From: Scatomorpha stercorigallinarum
Lineage (GTDB): Bacteria > Bacillota > Clostridia > Oscillospirales > Oscillospiraceae
Length of the DNA: 12,021 nt
Direction: 5' to 3'
NCBI GenBank assembly: GCA_944387865.1
Contig: CALXGN010000029.1
Location: 1-12,021, forward strand
Of the stretch, positions 6,434 to 12,021 are shown piece after piece. Each line of letters opens with the position of its first letter. The first letter of the stretch is position 1. The notes beneath the pieces were generated by a model that was not told the DNA's origin, did not search any database, and worked only from the letters and a program-made list of their open reading frames with translations. The position numbers and the translations under genes are program-made.

Positions 6434-7495
6434 TCAAACGTATATCAGTTTTACCGAGTCGCGGCCGACGAGCAGCGCGCCGCCGTCCCTCAGCAGGGCG
6501 CTGTGCGCGCCCTGCGCGTCCCGCTCCGCCGTCGCGCGCAGCGAGCTGTCGAAAAAGAGCGCCCGCTCCCCCGCCAGGCAGAGCACGTATCCGCCCCCGG
6601 CGTCCAGGCTGAGCGGCGCGGCGGGCAGCGCGGTGAAGCCAGCCTCGCCGGCGGCGTCCACCGTCAGCAGGGCGTGGCCGCCCTCCCCGCTGAGGGCGAC
6701 GGCGGCGAAGCCCGCGCCGAAGGCGGCGTCCGTGGCCTCATAGGGGGCGAAGGCCCGCTCGGCGGCGATGGTGCAGAGCGTGTCCAGCACCAGCGCGCGG
6801 TGGGCGGAGACGGCGCAGAGCGCGCCGCCGTCCAGCCAGCCGAGGCAGAAGAAGTATTCCCCCGGCAGCGTGTAGGACGCGAGCTGTTCCGTGCCGTCCA
6901 GGCGGGCGAGGCGCACTTCCCCGCCCTGCTCCGAGGCGGCGAGGACGGCCAGCGCCTCCCCGTCCGGCGAGACGGCGGCGGCGAGCGGCCAGGCGCTGTT
7001 GAAGTGCCAGCGGTAGAGCTCCTCCCCTTCCGGCGAAAAGACGGTGACGAGGCCGAGCTCCTCCTCCGTCAGCGACACGGCGGCGACGTAGCCGGCCGCG
7101 TTCACATCGGCGGAGACGAGGCTGCCGGTCACGCCGAGCGTTCCCGCTTCGCCGCCAGGGGCGGCGTATACGAGCTCGCTGCCGCCGATGTCCCAGGCGG
7201 CGGCGCCGCCCTCCCCGCCCGCGGCGGCGGGGCGCCCAAAGCCGGGCGTCAGCTCATCCAGCGGCTCGAGGGCGGCTGAGCGCAGGCCTATGGACGTTGA
7301 CGCCGCGGAGACGAAAGTGTTCCCGCCGGCGGCAAACGCGGCTGTGCCGGCGGCGTACCCGGGCGCGGAGCCGCTCCCCGCCCCCGGCGTGAGGGCCAGG
7401 GCCAGCAGCGCCGCCAGGCCGAGGCCGGCCAGCAGCGCGGCGTATGCAAGGCCCTTTGTGCGGCGGCGCTTCATTGCCTGCTGTTTTGTGCGCAT
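6434..7495 (-). CDS. DUF5711-like membrane-anchored predicted beta-propeller protein
   Basis: A 353-residue protein with a basic N-terminus (MKRRRTKG), one membrane segment at about 15-36 and no lipobox, so it is probably an N-in, C-out anchored protein. The outer part consists of repeated short beta-strand units with turns such as SPEGEELYRW, SPDGEALAVL, LDGTEQLASY and LSGEGGHALL, spaced like blades of a WD40-type or PQQ-type propeller. Its architecture and its place beside a CvpA gene resemble the clostridial DUF5711 family, whose function is unknown. I make this match from memory of the family. ATG at 7493-7495 has GGAG seven bases upstream and starts four bases after the truA stop; ATG at 7474 is a weaker alternative. 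Composition is very Ala/Gly rich and low in Lys. Confidence 0.75.
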   Translation of the reverse strand: MRTKQQAMKRRRTKGLAYAALLAGLGLAALLALALTPGAGSGSAPGYAAGTAAFAAGGNTFVSAASTSIGLRSAALEPLDELTPGFGRPAAAGGEGGAAAWDIGGSELVYAAPGGEAGTLGVTGSLVSADVNAAGYVAAVSLTEEELGLVTVFSPEGEELYRWHFNSAWPLAAAVSPDGEALAVLAASEQGGEVRLARLDGTEQLASYTLPGEYFFCLGWLDGGALCAVSAHRALVLDTLCTIAAERAFAPYEATDAAFGAGFAAVALSGEGGHALLTVDAAGEAGFTALPAAPLSLDAGGGYVLCLAGERALFFDSSLRATAERDAQGAHSALLRDGGALLVGRDSVKLIYV

Positions 7496-7499
7496 CGAT

Positions 7500-8261
7500 T
7501 CACTCCATCAGCTTTCCGGCCTCCCCCTCGTACCAGACGCGGGAGAGATAGAGCCCCTGCGGCGGCATCGTGGGGCCGGTCAGGCGCCGGTCGCGCGTCT
7601 CCAGCAGGGCGGGGATGTCCCCCGGCTCCAGCTTGCCGTGCGAGGCGTAGACCATGGTGCCCACGATGGCGCGCACCATGTTATAGAGGAAGCCGTCCGC
7701 GCAGACGGCGATGGTGATAAGGTCGCCCTGCCGCTCCGCGCGGCACCAGTAGACCGTGCGGACCGTGGTCTTCGTCTCCGTCCCCACGCTGCGGACGGCG
7801 GCGAAGTCGTGCGTGCCCTCGAAGGCGGCGCCGGCGGCGGCCAGGCGCTCAAAGTCGAGCGGCGCGGGATAGAAGCACACGCGGCGCTGCAAAAACGGGT
7901 CGCGTATGCGGGTGTTCATTATTTTGTAGACGTATTCCTTCTTTATGCAGCTGCCGATGGCGTTGAAGCCCTCCGGCACGTCCACGGCGTGCAGCACGGC
8001 GATGTCGCCGGGCAGGCGGCTGTTCACCGCCAGGGGCAGGCGCTCCGCGGGGATGGCGCTATCTGTGCGGAAATTGGCGCAGTAGCTGAGGGCGTGGACG
8101 CCGGCGTCCGTGCGGCCGCAGCCGGTGACCTTCACCGCATGGCCGCAGACCTTGCCGAGCGCCTTTTCGAGCGTTTCGGCGACGCTTATGTCGTTCTTCT
8201 GCACCTGCCAGCCGTGATATGCGCTGCCGTCGTAGCGCAGCCTGAGCGCGATGTTCCTCAT
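7500..8261 (-). CDS. truA: tRNA pseudouridine(38-40) synthase TruA
   Basis: A 253-residue enzyme, normal length for TruA, which converts uridines 38, 39 and 40 in the anticodon arm of many tRNAs to pseudouridine. The N-terminal RLRYDGSAYHGWQ (8-20) and the catalytic motif CGRTDAGVHA (48-57) with nucleophile D52 are diagnostic. Other family segments are CIKKEYVYKI, FEGTHDFAAV and FLYNMVRAIVGTM. Its ATG at 8259-8261 overlaps the EcfT stop by four bases as ATGA, so it is translationally coupled. The ecfA1-ecfA2-ecfT-truA order is a familiar arrangement in Firmicutes. I see no ribosomal protein genes rplM and rpsI after it, which often follow in other species. Confidence 0.98.
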   Translation of the reverse strand: MRNIALRLRYDGSAYHGWQVQKNDISVAETLEKALGKVCGHAVKVTGCGRTDAGVHALSYCANFRTDSAIPAERLPLAVNSRLPGDIAVLHAVDVPEGFNAIGSCIKKEYVYKIMNTRIRDPFLQRRVCFYPAPLDFERLAAAGAAFEGTHDFAAVRSVGTETKTTVRTVYWCRAERQGDLITIAVCADGFLYNMVRAIVGTMVYASHGKLEPGDIPALLETRDRRLTGPTMPPQGLYLSRVWYEGEAGKLME

Positions 8262-9064
8262 AGGCCGAAGACGTTGAGCGTGATGACTGCGGCCAGCAGC
8301 GCGGCCCCGGCCAGCAGCGCCAGGTAGTCACGCCGCACGAGGCGCAGCTGCTTCATGCGTGTGCGGCCCTCGCCGCCGTGGTAGCAGCGGCTCTCCATGG
8401 CCACGGCCAGCTCGTCCGCCCGGCGGAAGGCCGAGACGAACAGCGGTACCAGCAGCGGCAGCATGGCCTTCGCCCGCTCCAGCAGGCGGCCCGTGTCGAA
8501 GTCCGCGCCGCGCGCCCGCTGGGCGGACATGATCTTGTCCGTCTCCTCGATGAGCGTGGGGATGAATCGCAGCGCCATGCTCATCATCATGCTCATCTCG
8601 TGGATGGGCACGCGGATCTTCTTCAGCGGCCCGAACAGGATCTCGAAGCCGTCCGTGAGGGCCATGGGACTGGTGGTGTAGGTGAGCAGCAGCGTGCCGC
8701 AGATGAGCATCATGATGCGGATGACCATCAGCACCGCGCGCTTGATGCCCGCCGTGGTGACGGTGAATATCCACCACTCGAAGAGCGTCGTGCCGCCCCT
8801 GGTGTAGAAGAGGTTTAGGATGCCGGTGAAGCAGATGATGAAGATGAGCGGCTTCATCCCGCGCAGGAGGTTGCGCGGCCTGACGCCGGAGACGGCCACC
8901 AGGCCCACGGTGACGGCGATCATCAGCGCGTAGCTGACATAGTCGCGCGCGGTGAAGAGCGCGGCGATGAATATGACCACCCAGATGAGCTTCGTGCGCG
9001 GGTCCAGGCGGTGGATGATGGTGTCCCCGGGGAAATACTGGCCGAGGGTGATGTCCTTCAGCAT
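8258..9064 (-). CDS. ecfT: ECF transporter transmembrane (T) component EcfT
   Basis: A 268-residue membrane protein that couples the two EcfA ATPases to exchangeable S components for vitamin or metal-ion uptake. Features are the N-terminal GQYFPGDTIIHRLDPRTKL (8-26), typical of group II EcfT, hydrophobic segments near 26-38, 43-60, 71-87 and 108-129, and a C-terminal one at 247-266. The cytoplasmic coupling helices carry the ARG motif in AQRARGAD (181-188) and a second site ESRCYHGGEGRTRM (224-237), where the usual Ala-Arg-Gly is Ser-Arg-Cys. The ATG overlaps the EcfA2 stop region by 7 bases, with an AAGGGGG site seven bases upstream. No S component is nearby, so it is probably a shared module serving S proteins encoded elsewhere. 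Confidence 0.96.
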   Translation of the reverse strand: MLKDITLGQYFPGDTIIHRLDPRTKLIWVVIFIAALFTARDYVSYALMIAVTVGLVAVSGVRPRNLLRGMKPLIFIICFTGILNLFYTRGGTTLFEWWIFTVTTAGIKRAVLMVIRIMMLICGTLLLTYTTSPMALTDGFEILFGPLKKIRVPIHEMSMMMSMALRFIPTLIEETDKIMSAQRARGADFDTGRLLERAKAMLPLLVPLFVSAFRRADELAVAMESRCYHGGEGRTRMKQLRLVRRDYLALLAGAALLAAVITLNVFGL

Positions 9065-9924
9065 CCCGCCACCCCCTTTGCCAGCGCCAGCAGCGCCGCG
9101 CGCAGCTGGTCGAGCGTATAGATGGACGCGGGCAGGGCCACGCCGCGCGCGCGCAGTGCGTCCGCTATGGCGGCGCTCTGCGGCACGTCGAGGCCCATTT
9201 CCACGAGCTCCCGCTGGCGGGAGAACACCTCGTCCGGCGTGCCGTCCATGGCCACGGCGCCCTCGTGGAACACGATCAGGCGGTCGGCGATCTTGGCGGC
9301 GTCGTCCATGTCGTGCGTGACGAGCAGCACGGTGGAGCCCGTCTCGCGGCGGTAATCGGTGATGTTCTGCATGATGCCGGCGCAGCCGGCCGGGTCCAGC
9401 CCGGCCATGGGCTCGTCGAGGATCAGCACCCGCGGGCGCATGGCCATCACGCCGGCGATGGCCACGCGGCGCTTCTGGCCGCCGGAGAGCTCCAGCGGGC
9501 TGCGCTCAAAGAGCTCCTCCCCCACGCCGGTGAGGCGCGCGGCCTCCCGCACGCGCTCGTCGATCTCGCCCTCGCCGAGCTTCATGTTGCGCGGGCCGAA
9601 GGAGATGTCCTTATACACCGTCTCTTCAAAGAGCTGGTACTCGGGGTACTGGAAAACGAGGCCGACCTTAAAGCGCACGTCGCGCGTGGCCTCCTTGTTG
9701 GCGAAGATGTCCTCACCGTCCACATAGACGGCGCCGGAGGACGGGCGCAGCAGGCCGTTGAGGTGCTGCATGAAGGTGCTCTTGCCGGAGCCCGTGTGGC
9801 CGATGACGGCCACCAGCTCGCCGGCGTGTATCTCCACGTTCACATCGCTGATGGCGACCTTTTCAAAGGGCGTGCCGCGGCTGTAGACGTGCGTCAGGTG
9901 CTCGGTGCGGATGACGGTATCCAT
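9058..9924 (-). CDS. ecfA2: ECF transporter ATPase EcfA2
   Basis: A 288-residue ABC ATPase, one half of the EcfA1-EcfA2 heterodimer. Motifs are Walker A GHTGSGKS (42-49), Q-loop in FQYPEYQLFEETV (91-103), signature LSGGQ (146-150), Walker B VLILDE (166-171) and switch His in VTHDM (202-206). The FQYPEYQLFEETV and SGGQKRRVAIAGV wording separates EcfA2 from EcfA1. A C-terminal extension (about 230-288) is the usual EcfA dimerisation region. ATG at 9922-9924 is separated by one base from the EcfA1 stop. Its end overlaps the EcfT start, giving strong translational coupling of the complex. Confidence 0.96.
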   Translation of the reverse strand: MDTVIRTEHLTHVYSRGTPFEKVAISDVNVEIHAGELVAVIGHTGSGKSTFMQHLNGLLRPSSGAVYVDGEDIFANKEATRDVRFKVGLVFQYPEYQLFEETVYKDISFGPRNMKLGEGEIDERVREAARLTGVGEELFERSPLELSGGQKRRVAIAGVMAMRPRVLILDEPMAGLDPAGCAGIMQNITDYRRETGSTVLLVTHDMDDAAKIADRLIVFHEGAVAMDGTPDEVFSRQRELVEMGLDVPQSAAIADALRARGVALPASIYTLDQLRAALLALAKGVAGC

Positions 9925-9925
9925 C

Positions 9926-10789
9926 TCAGCGCGCCCCCTTCCCGGCCAGCAGGGCCGCCACGGCGTCCGCGCACTCGTCCACGGTGAGGGCCGTGAGGGG
10001 CACGTCGTAGCCCGCCTGCCGCAGCGTATAGAGCAAGCGCACGGTGGCCGGGGCCGTCAGCCCCTCCCGCCGCAGCAGCGCTATCTGCGCGAACACCTCG
10101 CGCGGCGTGCCGTCCGCTATCATGCGCCCGTCCGAGAGGGCGATCAGGCGGTCGGCCTGCACGCACTCGCTCATGTGGTGGGTTATCAGCACCACCGTCA
10201 TGCCGCGCTCGCGGCAGAGGCTCGTGACCGTGGAGATGACCTCCCGGCGGCCGACGGGGTCGAGCATGGCCGTGGGCTCGTCGAGCACGAGCACGCGCGG
10301 CTGCATGGCCAGCGCGCCGGCTATGGCCACGCGCTGCTTCTGCCCGCCGGAGAGGAGATGGGGCGCGTGCTGACGGTATTCGTACATTCCGACGGTTTTC
10401 AGCGCGTCGTCCACCCGGCGGCGGATCTCCGCGCTCTCCACGCCGAGGTTCTCCGGCGCGAAGGCCACGTCGTCCTCCACGACGTTGGCGACGATCTGGT
10501 TGTCGGGGTTCTGGAACACGAGGCCCACGGTGCCGCGCACGGCCAGCAGCCGGCTCTCGTCCGCCGTGTCCACCCCGGCGACGTAGATGTGGCCGGAACT
10601 GGGCAGCAGTATGGCGTTCAGCAGCTTGGCCAGCGTGCTCTTGCCGGAGCCGTTGTGGCCCAGAACGGCCACGAAGCTGCCCTCGGCGATGTCCAGGCTG
10701 AGGCCGCGGAGCGTCTCCTCCGTGTCCCCGGGGTATGTGAAATGCAGATCCTCTATCCTGATGATGGGCTCAGTGGGCAAGGGATTCAC
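9926..10789 (-). CDS. ecfA1: ECF transporter ATPase EcfA1
   Basis: A 287-residue ABC ATPase, partner of EcfA2. Motifs are Walker A GHNGSGKS (44-51), Q-loop in FQNPDNQIVANVVEDDVAF (92-110), signature LSGGQ (146-150), Walker B VLVLDE (166-171) and the switch region ITHHM (202-206). The FQNPDNQIV...VEDDVAF wording is typical of EcfA1. The start is uncertain. GTG at 10787-10789 overlaps the methyltransferase stop as GTGA but has no usable ribosome site in front. An in-frame TTG at 10778-10780, three codons later, sits six bases after AGAGGTGA. The second may be the real start, shortening the protein by three residues at a variable N-terminus. Function is not affected. Confidence 0.96.
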   Translation of the reverse strand: MNPLPTEPIIRIEDLHFTYPGDTEETLRGLSLDIAEGSFVAVLGHNGSGKSTLAKLLNAILLPSSGHIYVAGVDTADESRLLAVRGTVGLVFQNPDNQIVANVVEDDVAFAPENLGVESAEIRRRVDDALKTVGMYEYRQHAPHLLSGGQKQRVAIAGALAMQPRVLVLDEPTAMLDPVGRREVISTVTSLCRERGMTVVLITHHMSECVQADRLIALSDGRMIADGTPREVFAQIALLRREGLTAPATVRLLYTLRQAGYDVPLTALTVDECADAVAALLAGKGAR

Positions 10790-10793
10790 CTCT
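10786..10793 (-). promoter_or_regulatory. Ribosome binding site that bears on the ecfA1 start
   Basis: AGAGGTGA on the minus strand overlaps the methyltransferase stop codon and the GTG proposed as ecfA1 start. Its spacing suits initiation at TTG 10780, six bases downstream, rather than at the GTG, which it physically includes. Confidence 0.5.
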
Positions 10794-11655
10794 CAAGGGT
10801 CTCCCAGCGGCAGGCGGCGCCGCAGGGCAGGCAAAGGCCCGTGGCCGTCACGGGCAGGCCCAGCTCGCGGCTCTCCGCGCGGCCGCCGAAGCGGCGCGTG
10901 AATATGCTCTCGGCGATGTAGGTGAGCACGGAGGGCGAGAGGCCGGTGGTATAGGAGTTGATGATGACGAACAGGGGGTCGTCGCTGAGGACGCCGGCCG
11001 TGAGGCTGACGAAGTCCCAGAGGTCGTCCTCCAGCTTCCAGACCTCGCCGCCGGGGCCGCGGCCGTAGCTCGGCGGGTCCATGATGATGGCGTCATAGCG
11101 GCGGCCGCGGCGGATCTCCCGCTCGACGAAGCGCGCACAGTCGTCCACGATCCAGCGCACGGGGCGGTCCGCCACGCCGGAGGAGGCGGCGTTCTCCTTC
11201 GCCCAGGCGACCATGCCCTTGGCGGCGTCCACATGGCAGACGCTGGCGCCCGCCGCCAGGGCGGCCACGGTGGCCGCGCCCGTATAGGCGAAGAGGTTCA
11301 AAACGCTGATGGGCCGGCCGGCGGAGCGCACCTTGCGCATGATGTAGTCCCAGTTCGCCGCCTGTTCGGGGAAGATCCCGGTGTGCTTGAAGCTCATGGG
11401 CTTGACGTTGAACGTCAGCTCGCCGTAGCTTATCTGCCAGCTGGCGGGCAGGCTGCCGCGGTCCCAGCTGCCGCCGCCGGAGGCGCTGCGCGTATAGCGC
11501 CCGTCGCAGCGCTGCCAGCGCCGGTCGGAGCGCGGCGTGTCCCATATCGCCTGCGGGTCCGGCCGCACGACCGTATAGCGCCCCCATCGCTCCAGCTTTT
11601 CGCCGCGGGAACAGTCCAGAAGCTCAAAATCACGCCATTTGTCCGAGACCCACAT
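10786..11655 (-). CDS. Class I SAM-dependent methyltransferase, RlmI/RlmK-like
   Basis: A 289-residue protein and first gene of the seven-gene operon. It has a Rossmann methyltransferase core: SAM-binding motif I VLNLFAYTGAATVAALAAGA (118-137), the adjacent acidic site HVDAAKGMVAWAKEN (141-155), VDDCARF (170-176) and catalytic motif IV DPPSYGRG (193-200). A family segment FKHTGIFPEQAANW (89-102) precedes motif I. These features match the family that includes the 23S rRNA cytosine methyltransferase RlmI, but the N-terminal PUA domain of RlmI is absent, so the RNA target is unknown. ATG at 11653-11655 has an AGGGAG site about seven bases upstream and lies about 30 bases after the likely transcription start. 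Its stop overlaps the ecfA1 start. Another substrate, even a non-RNA one, cannot be excluded. Confidence 0.9.
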   Translation of the reverse strand: MWVSDKWRDFELLDCSRGEKLERWGRYTVVRPDPQAIWDTPRSDRRWQRCDGRYTRSASGGGSWDRGSLPASWQISYGELTFNVKPMSFKHTGIFPEQAANWDYIMRKVRSAGRPISVLNLFAYTGAATVAALAAGASVCHVDAAKGMVAWAKENAASSGVADRPVRWIVDDCARFVEREIRRGRRYDAIIMDPPSYGRGPGGEVWKLEDDLWDFVSLTAGVLSDDPLFVIINSYTTGLSPSVLTYIAESIFTRRFGGRAESRELGLPVTATGLCLPCGAACRWETLER

Positions 11656-11690
11656 CGCGTTTCTCCCTCTTGATGATAACTTGGCGAATA

Positions 11691-11719
11691 ATTATATCAC
11701 GCAACAGCCAAGAGTGCAA
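11691..11719 (-). promoter_or_regulatory. Promoter of the seven-gene methyltransferase-ecf-truA-cvpA operon
   Basis: On the minus strand a perfect TATAAT -10 (11691-11696) is preceded by TGA, an extended -10, and lies 17 bases from a -35 TTGCAC (11714-11719). The -35 is weak, but an extended -10 compensates. It is 36 to 41 bases upstream of the first start codon and is the only good promoter seen for this gene run. Confidence 0.8.
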
Positions 11720-11735
11720 GGCCGGCGGGGCAAAA

Positions 11736-11756
11736 GCAGGGACTTTAAGTCCCTGC
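11736..11756. repeat. Perfect 10-bp palindrome around one base
   Basis: GCAGGGACTT and AAGTCCCTGC flank a single T. It lies 17 bases upstream of the -35 of the main operon. It could be an operator, but its place within the repeat cluster makes it more likely part of that element. Confidence 0.7.
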
Positions 11757-11765
11757 GACCAATTC

Positions 11766-11807
11766 CTGAGGGGTTTCTTTTTGTCTTGTCAAAAAGAAAC
11801 CCCTCAG
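11766..11807. repeat. Perfect 18-bp hairpin of the repeat cluster
   Basis: The arms 11766-11783 and 11790-11807 are exact reverse complements around a TCTTGT loop; each arm begins with CTGAGGGG (or its complement) and ends in a T5/A5 tract. No T-run follows on either strand, so it does not look like a plain terminator. Perfect pairing over 18 bp points to selection or recent spread rather than chance. Confidence 0.85.
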
Positions 11808-11978
11808 ACTCCAAAGAGAAAACCGCTTTGGTGCGGGTCGATACGTAAAATCTGCCCGTTAGTCCGGGTGGTGACAGGCTTTCAGGTGGTCATCCCGTTG
11901 TCGAATGGGTGTTCAGCATCGCCGGCCGTGCGTTGCTTCGCTTACGCTCGCGGCACTAAGTTTTCTCAAACTTAAAAG

Positions 11979-12021
11979 CCTCCCCTGCCGTGCAGGGGAG
12001 GTGGCGCCTGCGCAGCAGGCG
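11979..12021. repeat. Two adjacent hairpins at the window edge, probable dispersed repeat
   Basis: CCTCCCCTGC pairs with GCAGGGGAGG around CGT (11979-12001), and three bases later CGCCTGC pairs with GCAGGCG around GCA (12005-12021). Paired hairpins of this CCTCCCC...GGGGAGGTGGC type resemble short interspersed palindromic repeats of Oscillospirales genomes, recalled rather than searched. The element probably continues beyond the window. Confidence 0.6.

Larger units (their letters stand above)
11656..12021. other. Gene-free stretch: operon promoter plus an inverted-repeat cluster
   Basis: This 366-base stretch has no gene I can support. The part nearest the methyltransferase gene holds its ribosome site and promoter. 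From about 11730 to the window end it holds at least five inverted repeats, listed separately where strong, with the smallest being AAGTTT-TCTC-AAACTT at 11958-11973. The short plus-strand open frames crossing it read straight through the hairpins and have no ribosome site or recognisable domain. The overall look is of a dispersed non-coding repeat or a remnant of one. Confidence 0.6.

Noticed and set aside
11766..11807. 18-bp hairpin as a transcription terminator
   Set aside because: Neither strand has a T-run directly after the stem; the T5/A5 tracts are inside the stem next to the loop.
11639..11975. Two short plus-strand open frames (69 and 101 codons) in the right-end gap
   Set aside because: They read through perfect hairpins, one start lies inside the methyltransferase gene, there is no ribosome site, and no domain is recognisable.

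Overview
The window is GC-rich, and every gene I can support lies on the minus strand, so transcription runs from high to low coordinates. Several features point to a high-GC Gram-positive anaerobe of the Clostridia, probably Oscillospirales-like, though this is inference. They are strong AGGAGG-type ribosome sites, a perfect CIRCE operator for the HrcA repressor, a ClpE-type unfoldase with an N-terminal zinc finger, a group II ECF transporter core, and a DUF5711-like protein beside a CvpA-family protein. Isoleucine is often encoded by ATA as well as ATC, which is unusual at this GC content.

Right end (11656-12021): no gene. It holds an extended -10 promoter close to the first gene and, upstream of that, a cluster of perfect inverted repeats, including an 18-bp hairpin, that looks like a dispersed non-coding repeat running off the window edge.

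Main operon (11655 down to 5693): seven tightly packed genes. They encode an RlmI-like SAM methyltransferase, EcfA1, EcfA2, EcfT, TruA, a DUF5711-like membrane-anchored predicted beta-propeller, and a CvpA-family membrane protein. Junctions overlap by 4 or 7 nt or have gaps of 1, 4 and 24 nt. EcfA1, EcfA2 and EcfT form the energising core for vitamin or metal uptake; no substrate-binding S component is encoded here, as expected for group II systems. The methyltransferase and TruA are RNA-modification enzymes. The last two genes are poorly characterised envelope proteins.

Heat-shock unit (5664 down to 2142): a TTGACA promoter with a perfect CIRCE operator at its -10 drives a ClpE-like AAA+ unfoldase. 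A PLP-dependent threonine-aldolase-family gene follows and is translationally coupled to it. A strong 13-bp GC-rich hairpin with T-runs on both sides closes the unit.

Left end (2110 down to 1, running off the window): a nitrate/sulfonate/taurine-type ABC importer in the order permease, ATPase, lipoprotein binding protein (the last cut by the window edge). The intergenic region upstream has a candidate promoter with inverted repeats, and a stem-loop separates the ATPase from the binding-protein gene. The substrate cannot be told from sequence.

The window is mostly housekeeping and core-accessory content. I do not see a mobile element, phage, CRISPR array, tRNA or rRNA. The most interesting points are the CIRCE-controlled clpE-aldolase pair, the DUF5711/CvpA pair with an enlarged acidic Cys-containing CvpA loop, and the repeat cluster at the right end.
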